From positions 1 through 21,902 of IMG/VR virus record IMGVR_UViG_3300029264_000380: DNA of 21,902 bases. One strand, 5' to 3'. The position numbers and the translations under genes are program-made. Within the stretch, counting starts at the first letter, position 1, and each line of letters begins with the position of its first letter. This DNA comes from a virus. The notes beneath the pieces were generated by a model. The model was given only the letters and a program-made list of their open reading frames with translations. It was not told where the DNA came from and ran no database searches. Shown here in pieces: positions 6,178 to 12,218 of the stretch.

Positions 6178-6384
6178 TCATGCTGCATACTCGTACCAGT
6201 CGTTCGGTCCATCCTTGAATTGCCAGATGAAGCGATCGAGCTTGTCACTGCACGGCGGCTTGAATATGCAGACGTTTCCGTCCACCTTTTCGCACCAGCC
6301 CAATAGCGTGCCAGGCTTCTCGGTCATGTGCTTCTCGCTGGCGAAGATCCGGCAGCCGCGCATTGGCTTGAAGAAGCGCTTCAT
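6178..6384 (-). CDS. Hypothetical protein (68 aa)
   Basis: A 68-aa protein starting MKRFFKPMRGCRIFASEKHM and ending DRFIWQFKDGPNDWYEYAA. It is rich in aromatic residues and holds four cysteines (C11, C31, C39, C45 by eye), but without a clear CxxC pair. It starts at an ATGA overlap with the gene upstream and has GAGG 8 bases before the ATG. It is the second gene of the left operon. No family recognised. Confidence 0.75.
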   Translation of the reverse strand: MKRFFKPMRGCRIFASEKHMTEKPGTLLGWCEKVDGNVCIFKPPCSDKLDRFIWQFKDGPNDWYEYAA

Positions 6385-6626
6385 GCGCGCATCCTCGTTG
6401 CGGCGTGCTGCCAGTGCGGGTACAGGTCAAGCGCTGCATTGATGTCAGCCTGCGATCCTGTCCAGCTATCCAGCAGGGCAGTAGCCTGCTCGCGTTGCGG
6501 TTTGGCGATCTCCCTGACCTGAATGCAAAACCGCTGAGCGTCAGCGCGGCTGATGTTGAAATGGGGTGCTGCCATCTGAAGTAGCCGATCTTCTGCAATC
6601 TCAAGCGGGCTTCTTCCGTATGTCAT
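6381..6626 (-). CDS. Hypothetical protein (81 aa), first gene of the left operon
   Basis: An 81-aa protein starting MTYGRSPLEIAEDRLLQ, with GGAG correctly spaced before the ATG. It appears all-helical (FNISRADAQRFCIQVREIAK, then ATALLDSWTGSQADINAAL). A GTG-started frame extends 69 codons upstream, but that part overlaps the hairpin leader and lacks a good site. As the first gene after the leftward promoter and nut-like leader it holds the position of lambda N, yet it has no arginine-rich N-terminus and I do not call it an N protein. Stop and next start overlap as ATGA. Confidence 0.75.
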   Translation of the reverse strand: MTYGRSPLEIAEDRLLQMAAPHFNISRADAQRFCIQVREIAKPQREQATALLDSWTGSQADINAALDLYPHWQHAATRMRA

Positions 6627-6833
6627 GTCGATTCTCCTGTTCGATTTTCCGGATGGCCCTGTCGCCAAGGCCATCGAGGAAATCTTTACCCTTACAACCG
6701 CCAGGGTGGGGCGGGGCGCAGTGCGTGCTGGGTCATTCGCACGGTTCAGTCGTCCAACTTCGTCCGCTGCTGGGTTTTCCCAGCATGGGCAGGCTTTCGG
6801 GCCTGTCGGATCGCCGGTCGCCAGTAGAGGCAC
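6601..6833 (-). pseudogene. Possible frameshifted ORF in the left leader
   Basis: From a GTG at 6833 one frame reads LATGDPTGPKACPCWENP and on to ARTAPRPTLA. After that point the neighbouring frame reads GCKGKDFLDGLGDRAIRK and IEQENRHD to a TGA at 6601-6603, and has no start codon of its own. Adding one G near 6696 would join the two into one protein. The same DNA carries the hairpins described as a nut-like leader, so a non-coding RNA reading competes with this. Confidence 0.25.
6769..6805 (-). promoter_or_regulatory. Two tandem leader hairpins (boxB/put-like)
   Basis: On the leftward transcript, CAGGC-CCGAAA-GCCTG (6790-6805) is followed after five bases by GCTGGG-AAAA-CCCAGC (6769-6784). 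The second is a perfect 6-bp stem whose purine loop resembles the GAAAA loop of lambda boxB. Neither is followed by a T-run. With the boxA match upstream they form a candidate antitermination site. The distance from boxA is larger than in lambda. Confidence 0.45.
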
Positions 6834-6860
6834 TGCGGTCTGTTTGGTATTGCGCTTGAT

Positions 6861-6873
6861 TGTGTAAAGAGCG
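6861..6873 (-). promoter_or_regulatory. boxA-like element in the left leader
   Basis: The minus strand reads CGCTCTTTACACA, close to the phage/ribosomal boxA consensus (YGCTCTTTAACA). It lies about 60 bases into the transcript expected from the promoter at 6937-6965 and upstream of two hairpins. BoxA is the NusB/NusE loading site in antitermination. Confidence 0.55.
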
Positions 6874-6936
6874 TGAGGTCTCTTCGCCTCGTGCGGCTAT
6901 TAACCGGCTGGGCCGTTTGTTGCTGGCTTGATGTGA

Positions 6937-6965
6937 ACATTAGCTAATGCCTAATATTGAGTCAA
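6937..6965 (-). promoter_or_regulatory. Leftward early promoter (PL-like)
   Basis: On the minus strand, TTGACT (6960-6965) is separated by 17 bases from TAATGT (6937-6942). One 15-bp operator lies across the spacer and -10, and a second begins at the -35. This is the expected design for a repressor-controlled early promoter. Transcription should start near 6930 and enter the long leader. Confidence 0.7.
6940..6954. promoter_or_regulatory. Operator OL-a
   Basis: TTAGCTAATGCCTAA, 13 of 15 matches to the ideal palindrome TTAGGCAATGCCTAA. It covers the spacer and -10 of the leftward promoter, so bound repressor would block polymerase. Confidence 0.7.
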
Positions 6966-6979
6966 TAGGTAATGCCTAA
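6965..6979. promoter_or_regulatory. Operator OL-b
   Basis: ATAGGTAATGCCTAA, 13 of 15 matches to the ideal palindrome. Its centre is 25 bp from the neighbouring operator, a little over two helical turns, so cooperative binding on one face is plausible. It touches the -35 box. Confidence 0.7.
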
Positions 6980-6997
6980 TTATTTTAGTGTGGGCAC

Positions 6998-7020
6998 AAA
7001 AAAACCCGCCGAAGCGGGTT
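6998..7020 (-). terminator. Terminator closing the immunity operon
   Basis: On the minus strand, AACCCGC-TTCG-GCGGGTT is followed directly by further T residues (7003-7009 with 7014-7020, T-run to 6998). It stops the repressor/kinase/DUF3037 transcript just before the leftward promoter. Confidence 0.9.
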
Positions 7021-7040
7021 GGGATATTTCGCGTATTTCT

Positions 7041-7916
7041 TTAGGCTACTTTCTGCCACCAATCGATGGTTAGGTTGGCCAGCTCATCACTTGATCTCGC
7101 TTGCAGGACATCAATCCCGGAGCGCTTCAGCCGGTCCAGCTGACGCTCTGCAGCGAATTCGTGCTTGTTAAGCTCTCGTGTAGTCAGTCCGCTGCTCGGC
7201 CCTGGCATAAGGACTGACATTGCAGCTTTGCGCCGGTCCGAATTGCTGTAAACCAAAAGAAGGTCTGAAGCGGCCTGCAAAAGGTTGTTCTCCACTACGA
7301 GCGGGCTTTTATACCAAGCCGAAACGATTGTGCCTGCGGCCTTAGCATTGAGCAGGGGTATATCTACGTCTATTAACGCATTGTTATTGAGTTGAAGACG
7401 GTATGGGTCCTGACGAATGATATTTTCGGCCTCGAGAGCCATTTTCTCCTTCATTATTTCGAAGACGGTTTCTCTTACCTTGTAATTGGACCTGTAGCGG
7501 AAGCTTGACCTCGGCTTCTTGTTCGTGGGCTTACCCAGGGTCACGGCGTCATCGAAAAAGTCATCTACAAGCCCATCTAAGTCGTCACCAGAGGCAAACA
7601 GGGCGGGGCCCAGGCGTATGGAATCGCTGAGCTCTTCTGGAAGGTCTCCTTTGGACTGACGCACAGTGTCTTCTATATCCAGCATCAGGTGGGTCAGGCT
7701 CGACAGGTCGACTCGATCAGTATAAAGGCATTTCACACGATCAAAAGAATCCAGCATGCGGACTTCAACCCGACCGCCATGGCAAAACATAACCCCGACA
7801 TTGAGATACTCATCGGTATATTCGTCCAAGCGCATGCTAATAGCCCGCCACTTGCCTTGATAGGCGGGCGTCGTGTCGGTATGCAGCTCTTGGCGCAGTC
7901 TTGCTAAACGGTTCAT
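7041..7916 (-). CDS. DUF3037-like partner of the HipA-like kinase
   Basis: A 291-aa protein. Near the N-terminus it reads GKWRAISMRLDEYTDEYLNV then GVMFCHGGRVEVRML. The N-V-G-V-x-F strand (residues 39-44) after a T-D-E-x-L segment is the recognisable part of DUF3037 proteins. The rest is helical with an Arg/Lys-rich C-terminal third. Its ATG overlaps the stop of the kinase gene as ATGA, so the two are made together. From memory, DUF3037 genes often sit beside short HipA-like kinases; the function of the pair is not established. Here it is the last gene before a strong terminator and should be expressed in lysogens along with the repressor. It may be substrate, antitoxin or effector partner of the kinase; this is inference. 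Confidence 0.7.
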   Translation of the reverse strand: MNRLARLRQELHTDTTPAYQGKWRAISMRLDEYTDEYLNVGVMFCHGGRVEVRMLDSFDRVKCLYTDRVDLSSLTHLMLDIEDTVRQSKGDLPEELSDSIRLGPALFASGDDLDGLVDDFFDDAVTLGKPTNKKPRSSFRYRSNYKVRETVFEIMKEKMALEAENIIRQDPYRLQLNNNALIDVDIPLLNAKAAGTIVSAWYKSPLVVENNLLQAASDLLLVYSNSDRRKAAMSVLMPGPSSGLTTRELNKHEFAAERQLDRLKRSGIDVLQARSSDELANLTIDWWQKVA

Positions 7917-8797
7917 ATCACCATGCCGTGTGATTTAGCGTAAGCACGCGAGTCGTGCTGATTGCGAAGTAGATGGAGGATAGCGTCGATTTCCGCCACG
8001 TCAAAAAGATGCGCGAGAGCTTCTCTTGCGGCCGATTCACCGTGAGCCCTGAAGCTCATAGCGAAAGCCTGGTAAGCCATAAGAATTTTGCTTTTGTTCG
8101 GCAGCTTCTGACTCCAAGCCGTCTCATGCTTATCGAGAAAAGTGCTTAGCCGGTTTTCCAACACCATCCCAGAACCAAGAACGCCCAAGTTGCCGGGCTT
8201 CCAGTTAGGATAAGCCAGTATACGCCCATGATCGATAAGCATCATCTTCCCGCCCGCTACCGACAGCAGATTGCCGGGGTGGCGGTCAGAATTAACCAGC
8301 CAGTCATCGAACGCCACTATGCTCGCAGTGTCTTCTGATTTGGCTAATTCGGCGGCTATGCGCTTCAAACGTCTTTGTTGAAGAAAGGGGATGTTAATGC
8401 CGTCAAGATGCTTTTCCAAAAGGTTGGGGTAGGCCATATCTTGAGAGAACCAGCATAGATAGTCCTCTTGTACCCCGTCCGGCGAGATGCCCCGCAGGCA
8501 TGCCAGCGTGTTTTCGGGTATCTGGTTTGCCTGCAGGAGTATTATCCCTGCGGCGGCAGGCACCTCGAAGCCACAGGACTTTGCGAGCACATAGCCCAAA
8601 GCCTCGCTGGGCAATTCTTGATTTTGAACGATATCTCTCGTGGCTGGACATCTGATGGAGTCAGGCTGGGGCTTCACATAACAATGCACGCTAGCTTTGC
8701 CTATGCGAATTTTTGCGCGAAACAAAGGGTTGATGCCTTGTGACTTCGGGGCTGTTAACGCCCCCGCGAAAGCATTACTGCGTAGCGTCTGAATCAT
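7913..8797 (-). CDS. HipA-like kinase (short, HipA_2 type)
   Basis: A 294-aa protein, much shorter than classical HipA (about 440 aa) and lacking its N-terminal domain. The kinase core is recognisable: a likely ATP-site lysine in VHCYVKPQ (K42), a helix Glu in ELPSEALGYVLA (E65), the catalytic stretch FDDWLVNSDRHPGNLL (D171, H173, N176), and the metal-binding LIDHGRIL (D189). All key residues appear intact, so phosphotransfer is possible. HipA phosphorylates glutamyl-tRNA synthetase and causes dormancy; the target here is unknown. The gene overlaps the repressor gene by 23 bases and the DUF3037-like gene by 4. No classical HipB lies beside it, although the repressor itself is an HTH protein and could play that part. 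The ATG at 8797 has a weak Shine-Dalgarno. Confidence 0.85.
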   Translation of the reverse strand: MIQTLRSNAFAGALTAPKSQGINPLFRAKIRIGKASVHCYVKPQPDSIRCPATRDIVQNQELPSEALGYVLAKSCGFEVPAAAGIILLQANQIPENTLACLRGISPDGVQEDYLCWFSQDMAYPNLLEKHLDGINIPFLQQRRLKRIAAELAKSEDTASIVAFDDWLVNSDRHPGNLLSVAGGKMMLIDHGRILAYPNWKPGNLGVLGSGMVLENRLSTFLDKHETAWSQKLPNKSKILMAYQAFAMSFRAHGESAAREALAHLFDVAEIDAILHLLRNQHDSRAYAKSHGMVI

Positions 8798-9296
8798 TTT
8801 TGGTTAACTTATCCCTAAGTCTTTTATGGTTTCCGCCTGCCGCAGCGGTCGGCCTTTTTGAACCCTCGAACCTCTCAGCTATGCGCTGAAGAAGGTCTAT
8901 GTCGTCCTCAGTTAGCCGTCCTTCCGCTGATGCGCGAATGATTCTATCCAAGGCGGACTTGCTACGAGGGGTAACTATTTCAGAAAGGTCTTTCATGAAA
9001 ACATTGCCGTAGGCGGCAGTGACATCTGGCTCGCCCAGACTCATGGATTCCTTCTCTGTATGGTCTCCATAAATCATGCTTGGCTGATTACCCAAACCCC
9101 AATGCTCAGGGCCCACATCGCCCCTGAAGTACTCGAAAAGCTCGGAAAGCTTCTTCTTGTCAATGCGGCCTGTTGCTATCCATCCACTAATGGATGGCGG
9201 CTTGACGTCGAAATGCCGGGCCATATCAGCCTTGCTGACACCCTTCTTTAACCTCGCAGCCTCAATGGCTTTACCTAATTCTGTACCTGTAAGCAT
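8775..9296 (-). CDS. CI-type phage repressor lacking a cleavage domain
   Basis: A 173-aa protein. Residues 8-50 form an XRE/Cro-type helix-turn-helix: AIEAARLKKGVSKADMARHF, then DVKPPSISGWIATGRI. The C-terminal part (TPRSKSALDRIIRASAEGRL and LTEDDIDLLQRIAERFEG) is helical and probably mediates dimerisation; there is no S24/LexA-like Ser-Lys peptidase domain, unlike the 210-240-aa lambda-type repressors. Direct RecA-stimulated self-cleavage is therefore not expected. The start codon lies inside an operator with only a short upstream AGG, which suggests a leaderless or weakly initiated mRNA as for lambda cI. Divergence from the Cro-like gene and the operators on both sides support the call. Confidence 0.85.
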   Translation of the reverse strand: MLTGTELGKAIEAARLKKGVSKADMARHFDVKPPSISGWIATGRIDKKKLSELFEYFRGDVGPEHWGLGNQPSMIYGDHTEKESMSLGEPDVTAAYGNVFMKDLSEIVTPRSKSALDRIIRASAEGRLTEDDIDLLQRIAERFEGSKRPTAAAGGNHKRLRDKLTKNDSDATQ

Positions 9297-9303
9297 TGCC
9301 TAA
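9289..9303. promoter_or_regulatory. Operator OR-a over the repressor start
   Basis: GTAAGCATTGCCTAA on the plus strand, 13 of 15 matches to the palindrome (central base T in this reading). It covers the repressor start codon, so occupancy could feed back on repressor synthesis. Confidence 0.6.
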
Positions 9304-9332
9304 TCTAACTCGTGTAGGTGGTTATTAGGCAA
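9303..9332 (-). promoter_or_regulatory. Possible repressor promoter (PRM-like)
   Basis: On the minus strand, TTGCCT (9327-9332) and TTAGAT (9303-9308) are 18 bases apart, placing the start of transcription at or next to the repressor ATG. Both boxes are weak, as expected for an activated or autoregulated promoter. Low certainty. Confidence 0.35.
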
Positions 9333-9339
9333 TGACTTG
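9325..9339. promoter_or_regulatory. Operator OR-b
   Basis: TTAGGCAATGACTTG, 12 of 15 matches with a perfect left half. It lies between the divergent starts and overlaps the likely -35 regions of both. Confidence 0.6.
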
Positions 9340-9366
9340 CTTTAGTGTTAGCCAATGCCTTACTCT
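9337..9366 (+). promoter_or_regulatory. Possible rightward early promoter (PR-like)
   Basis: TTGCTT (9337-9342) and TACTCT (9361-9366) are 18 bases apart, with an operator filling the spacer, the same design as at the leftward promoter. The boxes are imperfect. The GGAGG of the Cro-like gene follows at 9383. Confidence 0.4.
9348..9362. promoter_or_regulatory. Operator OR-c
   Basis: TTAGCCAATGCCTTA, 13 of 15 matches. Its centre is 23 bp from the neighbouring operator, and it covers the spacer of the rightward promoter. Confidence 0.65.
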
Positions 9367-9393
9367 TTCACCTGAAACCAATGGAGGATCGAC

Positions 9394-9636
9394 ATGACCC
9401 CAAAGAAAGCCGTTGCCGCGGCCAGCAAGCTCGTTGGCAGCCAGGCAGCGCTGGCAAAGCAGCTTGGCGTTAAGCCGCCCACAGTCAACCAGTGGGCAAG
9501 CGGTGAACGGCCTGTGCCAGCGAATCGAGCGCTTCAGATTGAGCGAGTTACCAAGGGTGCCGTCAACCGGAAGGATCTTTGCCCTGAGTTCCCGTGGGAT
9601 CTTGAGTCCGATGGAGAAATGATAGGCGCTGCCTGA
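9394..9636 (+). CDS. Cro/YdaS-like HTH regulator
   Basis: An 80-aa protein with one helix-turn-helix: AAASKLVGSQAALAKQLGVK, then PPTVNQWASGERPVPANRAL and a C-terminal KDLCPEFPWDL. The ending and length are typical of the YdaS/Cro-like family, the first gene of the rightward early operon of lambdoid phages. GGAGG stands 6 bases before the ATG. It is divergent from the repressor and reads from the three-operator region, so it most likely competes with the repressor for these sites and favours lytic growth. The names cro and ydaS are both used for such proteins, so I leave the symbol empty. Confidence 0.9.
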   Translation: MTPKKAVAAASKLVGSQAALAKQLGVKPPTVNQWASGERPVPANRALQIERVTKGAVNRKDLCPEFPWDLESDGEMIGAA

Positions 9637-9682
9637 TTTCTGGTTAAGGCCATCCGTAGTGCTGGTTTTTCATACAGGCAAT

Positions 9683-9721
9683 AAAAAACCCCGGCTTTGA
9701 TGGGTGGGGACCCGGCCGGGG
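9683..9721 (-). terminator. Terminator facing left, between the Cro-like and antirepressor genes
   Basis: CCCCGGC (9689-9695) pairs with GCCGGGG (9715-9721), with six A residues (9683-9688) on the left. Only the minus strand carries a T-run after the stem, so it would stop leftward transcripts entering from the replication genes and shield the repressor region. On the plus strand it is a hairpin without a T-run. Confidence 0.65.
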
Positions 9722-9740
9722 CTTACTAGACGAGGTGATT

Positions 9741-10454
9741 ATGACAACTGACTTGATGATGAGCAATAGCCCGGAGCGCACTATGCAATCCAGTGAGCTG
9801 CTGGCCCTGGTTAACCAGGCGCGTGAGAGTTATGGCGAGCGGGCTGTTCGTCGCAATGACTTTATATCCCGCTGTGAAGATGAGCTTGAAGGCGAGCACT
9901 ACGAAACTTTCGTAGTGAAGAATCCAAACCAGACTGAGTCTCGCGATTTGCGGCTCAAACTTGATCAGTGCCTTTGGGTACTGATGCGTGAATCAAAAGC
10001 TGTGCGCCGATCCGTTACCAGCAAGCTAAATGAGCTTCGCAACCAGCAGCGCCACATCCCTGAATCCCTTCCTGAAGCCTTGCGTCTGGCTGCTGACCTG
10101 GCAGAGCAGAACAATTCGCTGCGCCTTGTGGTGAAAGAGCAGGAGCCGAAGGTGCAGGCGCTTGAGCGCATTGCGGACGCCAAAGGCACGCTATGCATGA
10201 CGGACGCTGCAAAGCATTTGGGTGTGCAGCCCAAGGCGCTGATTGATTGGCTGCGTGACAACCGGTGGATTTATCGCCGACAAAGCTCTGCGCGCTGGAT
10301 CGCGTTTGAGCCCCGCTTGTCTCAAGGGCTGCTGTGGCACAAGACGTCAGTGATTGGCGTTGGTGAAGATGGTGAGCAGCGGGTTGCGTCACAGGTGCGC
10401 GTCACGCCCCGCGGTTTGGTGGTGTTGGCTCAGAAGCTGGGAGGGCGCAACTGA
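9741..10454 (+). CDS. KilAC-domain antirepressor-like protein
   Basis: A 237-aa protein. The N-terminal half (LLALVNQARESYGERAVRR, later LRLKLDQCLWVLMRESKAVR) resembles Rha/antirepressor N-domains. A Leu/Gln-rich helix links to residues of about 140-235, the KilAC domain: ERIADAKGTLCMTDAAKHLG, LIDWLRDNRWIYRR and VTPRGLVVLAQKLG. KilAC proteins act as antirepressors or early regulators. I use the ATG at 9741 because GAGG lies 5 bases upstream; a GTG at 9735 is less well placed. Its stop overlaps the replication gene start by one base. With a repressor that cannot cleave itself, an antirepressor would be an obvious induction route, but that link is inferred. Confidence 0.85.
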   Translation: MTTDLMMSNSPERTMQSSELLALVNQARESYGERAVRRNDFISRCEDELEGEHYETFVVKNPNQTESRDLRLKLDQCLWVLMRESKAVRRSVTSKLNELRNQQRHIPESLPEALRLAADLAEQNNSLRLVVKEQEPKVQALERIADAKGTLCMTDAAKHLGVQPKALIDWLRDNRWIYRRQSSARWIAFEPRLSQGLLWHKTSVIGVGEDGEQRVASQVRVTPRGLVVLAQKLGGRN

Positions 10455-11218
10455 TGGCCGGTGAATGGATCAAGATGCGTACTAACCTCTGGGACGACCC
10501 GAGGGTGTCACGGCTGTGCGACTTAACCGATCAATCTGAAGCTATGGTCGTGGGTGCTCTGTACTGGTTGTGGGCTATGGCTGACGAGCACTCAGAAGAC
10601 GGCGTTTTGCCGGGCCTGACACCCGGTGCAATCGACCGAAAGACGGGCGTTAAAGGCTTGGGCGCTGCGTTGGTGGATATCGGCTGGTTGGCGGACCATC
10701 CAGAAGGCGTTTGCGTTGTTAACTTTGATGAGCACAACGGGGCCTCCGCTAAGCGGCGCAGTATGGAAGCAAAGCGCAAGGCATCTGCGCGCAAAGTGTC
10801 CGCACCCGATGCGGACAAAAACGGGACACCTAGCGGAGCTAGAACTAAAGAAGAGTTAAACCCCTCACACACTAGCGCGGGCGAACCTGCCAACACTGGC
10901 GACCCAGAGCCAACCCCCGACCCTGATTCACCTGTGGCGATGATATTGGACTGGCAACCCGAAGAACGCCTGCTGGCGGCTTATGCCAAACGCGCTGGTC
11001 TGCCGTTGGCCACTTTCACAAATGATGCCATTACTCCGTTTGTGCTGCACCACGAGCCCCGCGGCCAGGTGAAAACCCCCAAGGAGTGGACTGCTGATCT
11101 GGTGCGCTGGGTTAAGCGCGACAAGGCGAACGCGCAACGCGTTGTGCCTTTCCCTAGCGGTCGCCCGCAACCTGCTGACCCGGACGATACGAACTGGATC
11201 AAGGGGCTTGAGATATGA
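10454..11218 (+). CDS. O-like replication initiation protein with DnaT-type C-terminal domain
   Basis: A 254-aa protein. It opens MAGEWIKMRTNLWDDPRV and continues SEAMVVGALYWLWAMADEHS, a winged-helix region seen in phage replication initiators. The central part is a charged, Pro/Thr-rich linker. Residues of about 160-225 (DWQPEERLLAAYAKRAG, TFTNDAITPFVLHHEPRG, KTPKEWTADLVRWVKR) match the DnaT-type DNA-binding domain. It probably recognises the phage origin and, with the P-like protein next to it, loads host DnaB. The stop overlaps the next start as ATGA. No iteron series was seen within the gene; the Pro/Asp-rich linker region is the likeliest origin location by analogy with lambda, but unproven. 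Confidence 0.85.
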   Translation: MAGEWIKMRTNLWDDPRVSRLCDLTDQSEAMVVGALYWLWAMADEHSEDGVLPGLTPGAIDRKTGVKGLGAALVDIGWLADHPEGVCVVNFDEHNGASAKRRSMEAKRKASARKVSAPDADKNGTPSGARTKEELNPSHTSAGEPANTGDPEPTPDPDSPVAMILDWQPEERLLAAYAKRAGLPLATFTNDAITPFVLHHEPRGQVKTPKEWTADLVRWVKRDKANAQRVVPFPSGRPQPADPDDTNWIKGLEI

Positions 11219-11895
11219 AAACCATCGACGACCTAACCAAGGGCATTACCGAGAACGGTATGCTGCCGACGCTGCCAGAGAACCGCAAGCCGGCGCGGGA
11301 GCTGACGGCTGATGACGCGAAGATTCTCAACCGCCTATTTGCCGACCTGATGATTATTTGCCCGGCACACCACCGTGACTGGCCGGATAAGGCGACGCTA
11401 GACGCTGCAAAACAGGAGTGGACCAAGGCGCTTGTTGAGGCTGGCGTTGTGCACAAGGAGCAGATCGACCGCGGCAAGCGCGTGTGCCGGGCGCGAACAG
11501 GCAAGGCTGCAGCGTTCCTGCCCTCGCTCGGGGAGTTTGTCGGCTGGTGCCAGTTTGAGCCGGAAGAGCTGGGCCTGCCACCGCTTGAGCAGGCGTATCG
11601 CGAGGCGTTGCGTAACTCTCACCCTGCATCGATCGGCCATGAGAAGTGGACACACAAGGCGGTATTTCACGCCACGCTGGCGTGCAGCCGCCACAGCCTG
11701 CTGACGCTGTCTGGGCACACGTCACGCCTGAAGTTTGAGAGGGCTTACCAGCAGGTTCAAAAGCAGCTGATGAGCGGCGCTGTGCTGAGTGAACCGCCAC
11801 CACCAGACCAGAAGGCGCTGCCAAAGCTGGGTGACCCGGCAAAGGCTCGGTCTGCGCTCGATGCGATGCGGGCGACTTTGCAGGGGAGGGCTTGA
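11215..11895 (+). CDS. Replication protein P-like helicase loader
   Basis: A 226-aa protein of lambda P type: NRLFADLMIICPAHHRDWPD, then AKQEWTKALVEAGVVHKEQI, RGKRVCRARTGKAAAFLPSL and GEFVGWCQ. The order (helical N-domain, a conserved F-L-P-S-x-G-E-F-x-x-W-C segment, then a helical tail) matches phage P proteins that bring DnaB helicase to the origin. It starts at an ATGA overlap with the O-like gene, the classical O-P order. The Pro-rich segment SEPPPPDQKALPKLGDP near the end is a linker to a short C-terminal helix. Confidence 0.9.
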   Translation: MKTIDDLTKGITENGMLPTLPENRKPARELTADDAKILNRLFADLMIICPAHHRDWPDKATLDAAKQEWTKALVEAGVVHKEQIDRGKRVCRARTGKAAAFLPSLGEFVGWCQFEPEELGLPPLEQAYREALRNSHPASIGHEKWTHKAVFHATLACSRHSLLTLSGHTSRLKFERAYQQVQKQLMSGAVLSEPPPPDQKALPKLGDPAKARSALDAMRATLQGRA

Positions 11896-11897
11896 GC

Positions 11898-12218
11898 ATG
11901 GATAACGAGAAATTGCGGGCAGAGTTTGAGTCTCAGATGCTGGAGCTGGATCACCCTGTCGTTGGTTTCATCGATACGCCTTGGCTCAAGCGCGCAGAGG
12001 GCCAGAGCGACTACGAGAACGAGTATGTGCAGGGATGCTGGTTTGGTTATCAGATTTCTCGCGTCGCGCTGGTTGTGACGCTGCCTAACCGTTGTTCCGA
12101 GGTGTACCAGGACTATTTCGATGATGTGGAAGGCGGAAGCTTCAACGATGGCAGGTATATCGCTGACATGATGCGCGCCCTGAACGAAGCCGGGATCACG
12201 GTCAAGGAGGGGGTATGA
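11898..12218 (+). CDS. Hypothetical protein (106 aa)
   Basis: A 106-aa protein starting MDNEKLRAEFESQML with GGGAGG 8 bases upstream. An acidic stretch YQDYFDDVEGGSFNDGRYIA lies in the second half, and YENEYVQGCWFGYQISR in the middle looks like the short conserved block found in several small phage early proteins. I cannot name the family. Its stop overlaps the next start as ATGA, within the run of small genes after P. Confidence 0.75.
   Translation: MDNEKLRAEFESQMLELDHPVVGFIDTPWLKRAEGQSDYENEYVQGCWFGYQISRVALVVTLPNRCSEVYQDYFDDVEGGSFNDGRYIADMMRALNEAGITVKEGV

Noticed and set aside
6381-6626. First left-operon gene as an N-type antiterminator
   Set aside because: Position fits, but there is no arginine-rich N-terminal motif; the sequence is an ordinary helical protein.
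10454-11218. Iteron-type origin inside the O-like gene
   Set aside because: No series of direct repeats was visible in the linker region by eye; the origin may lie elsewhere.
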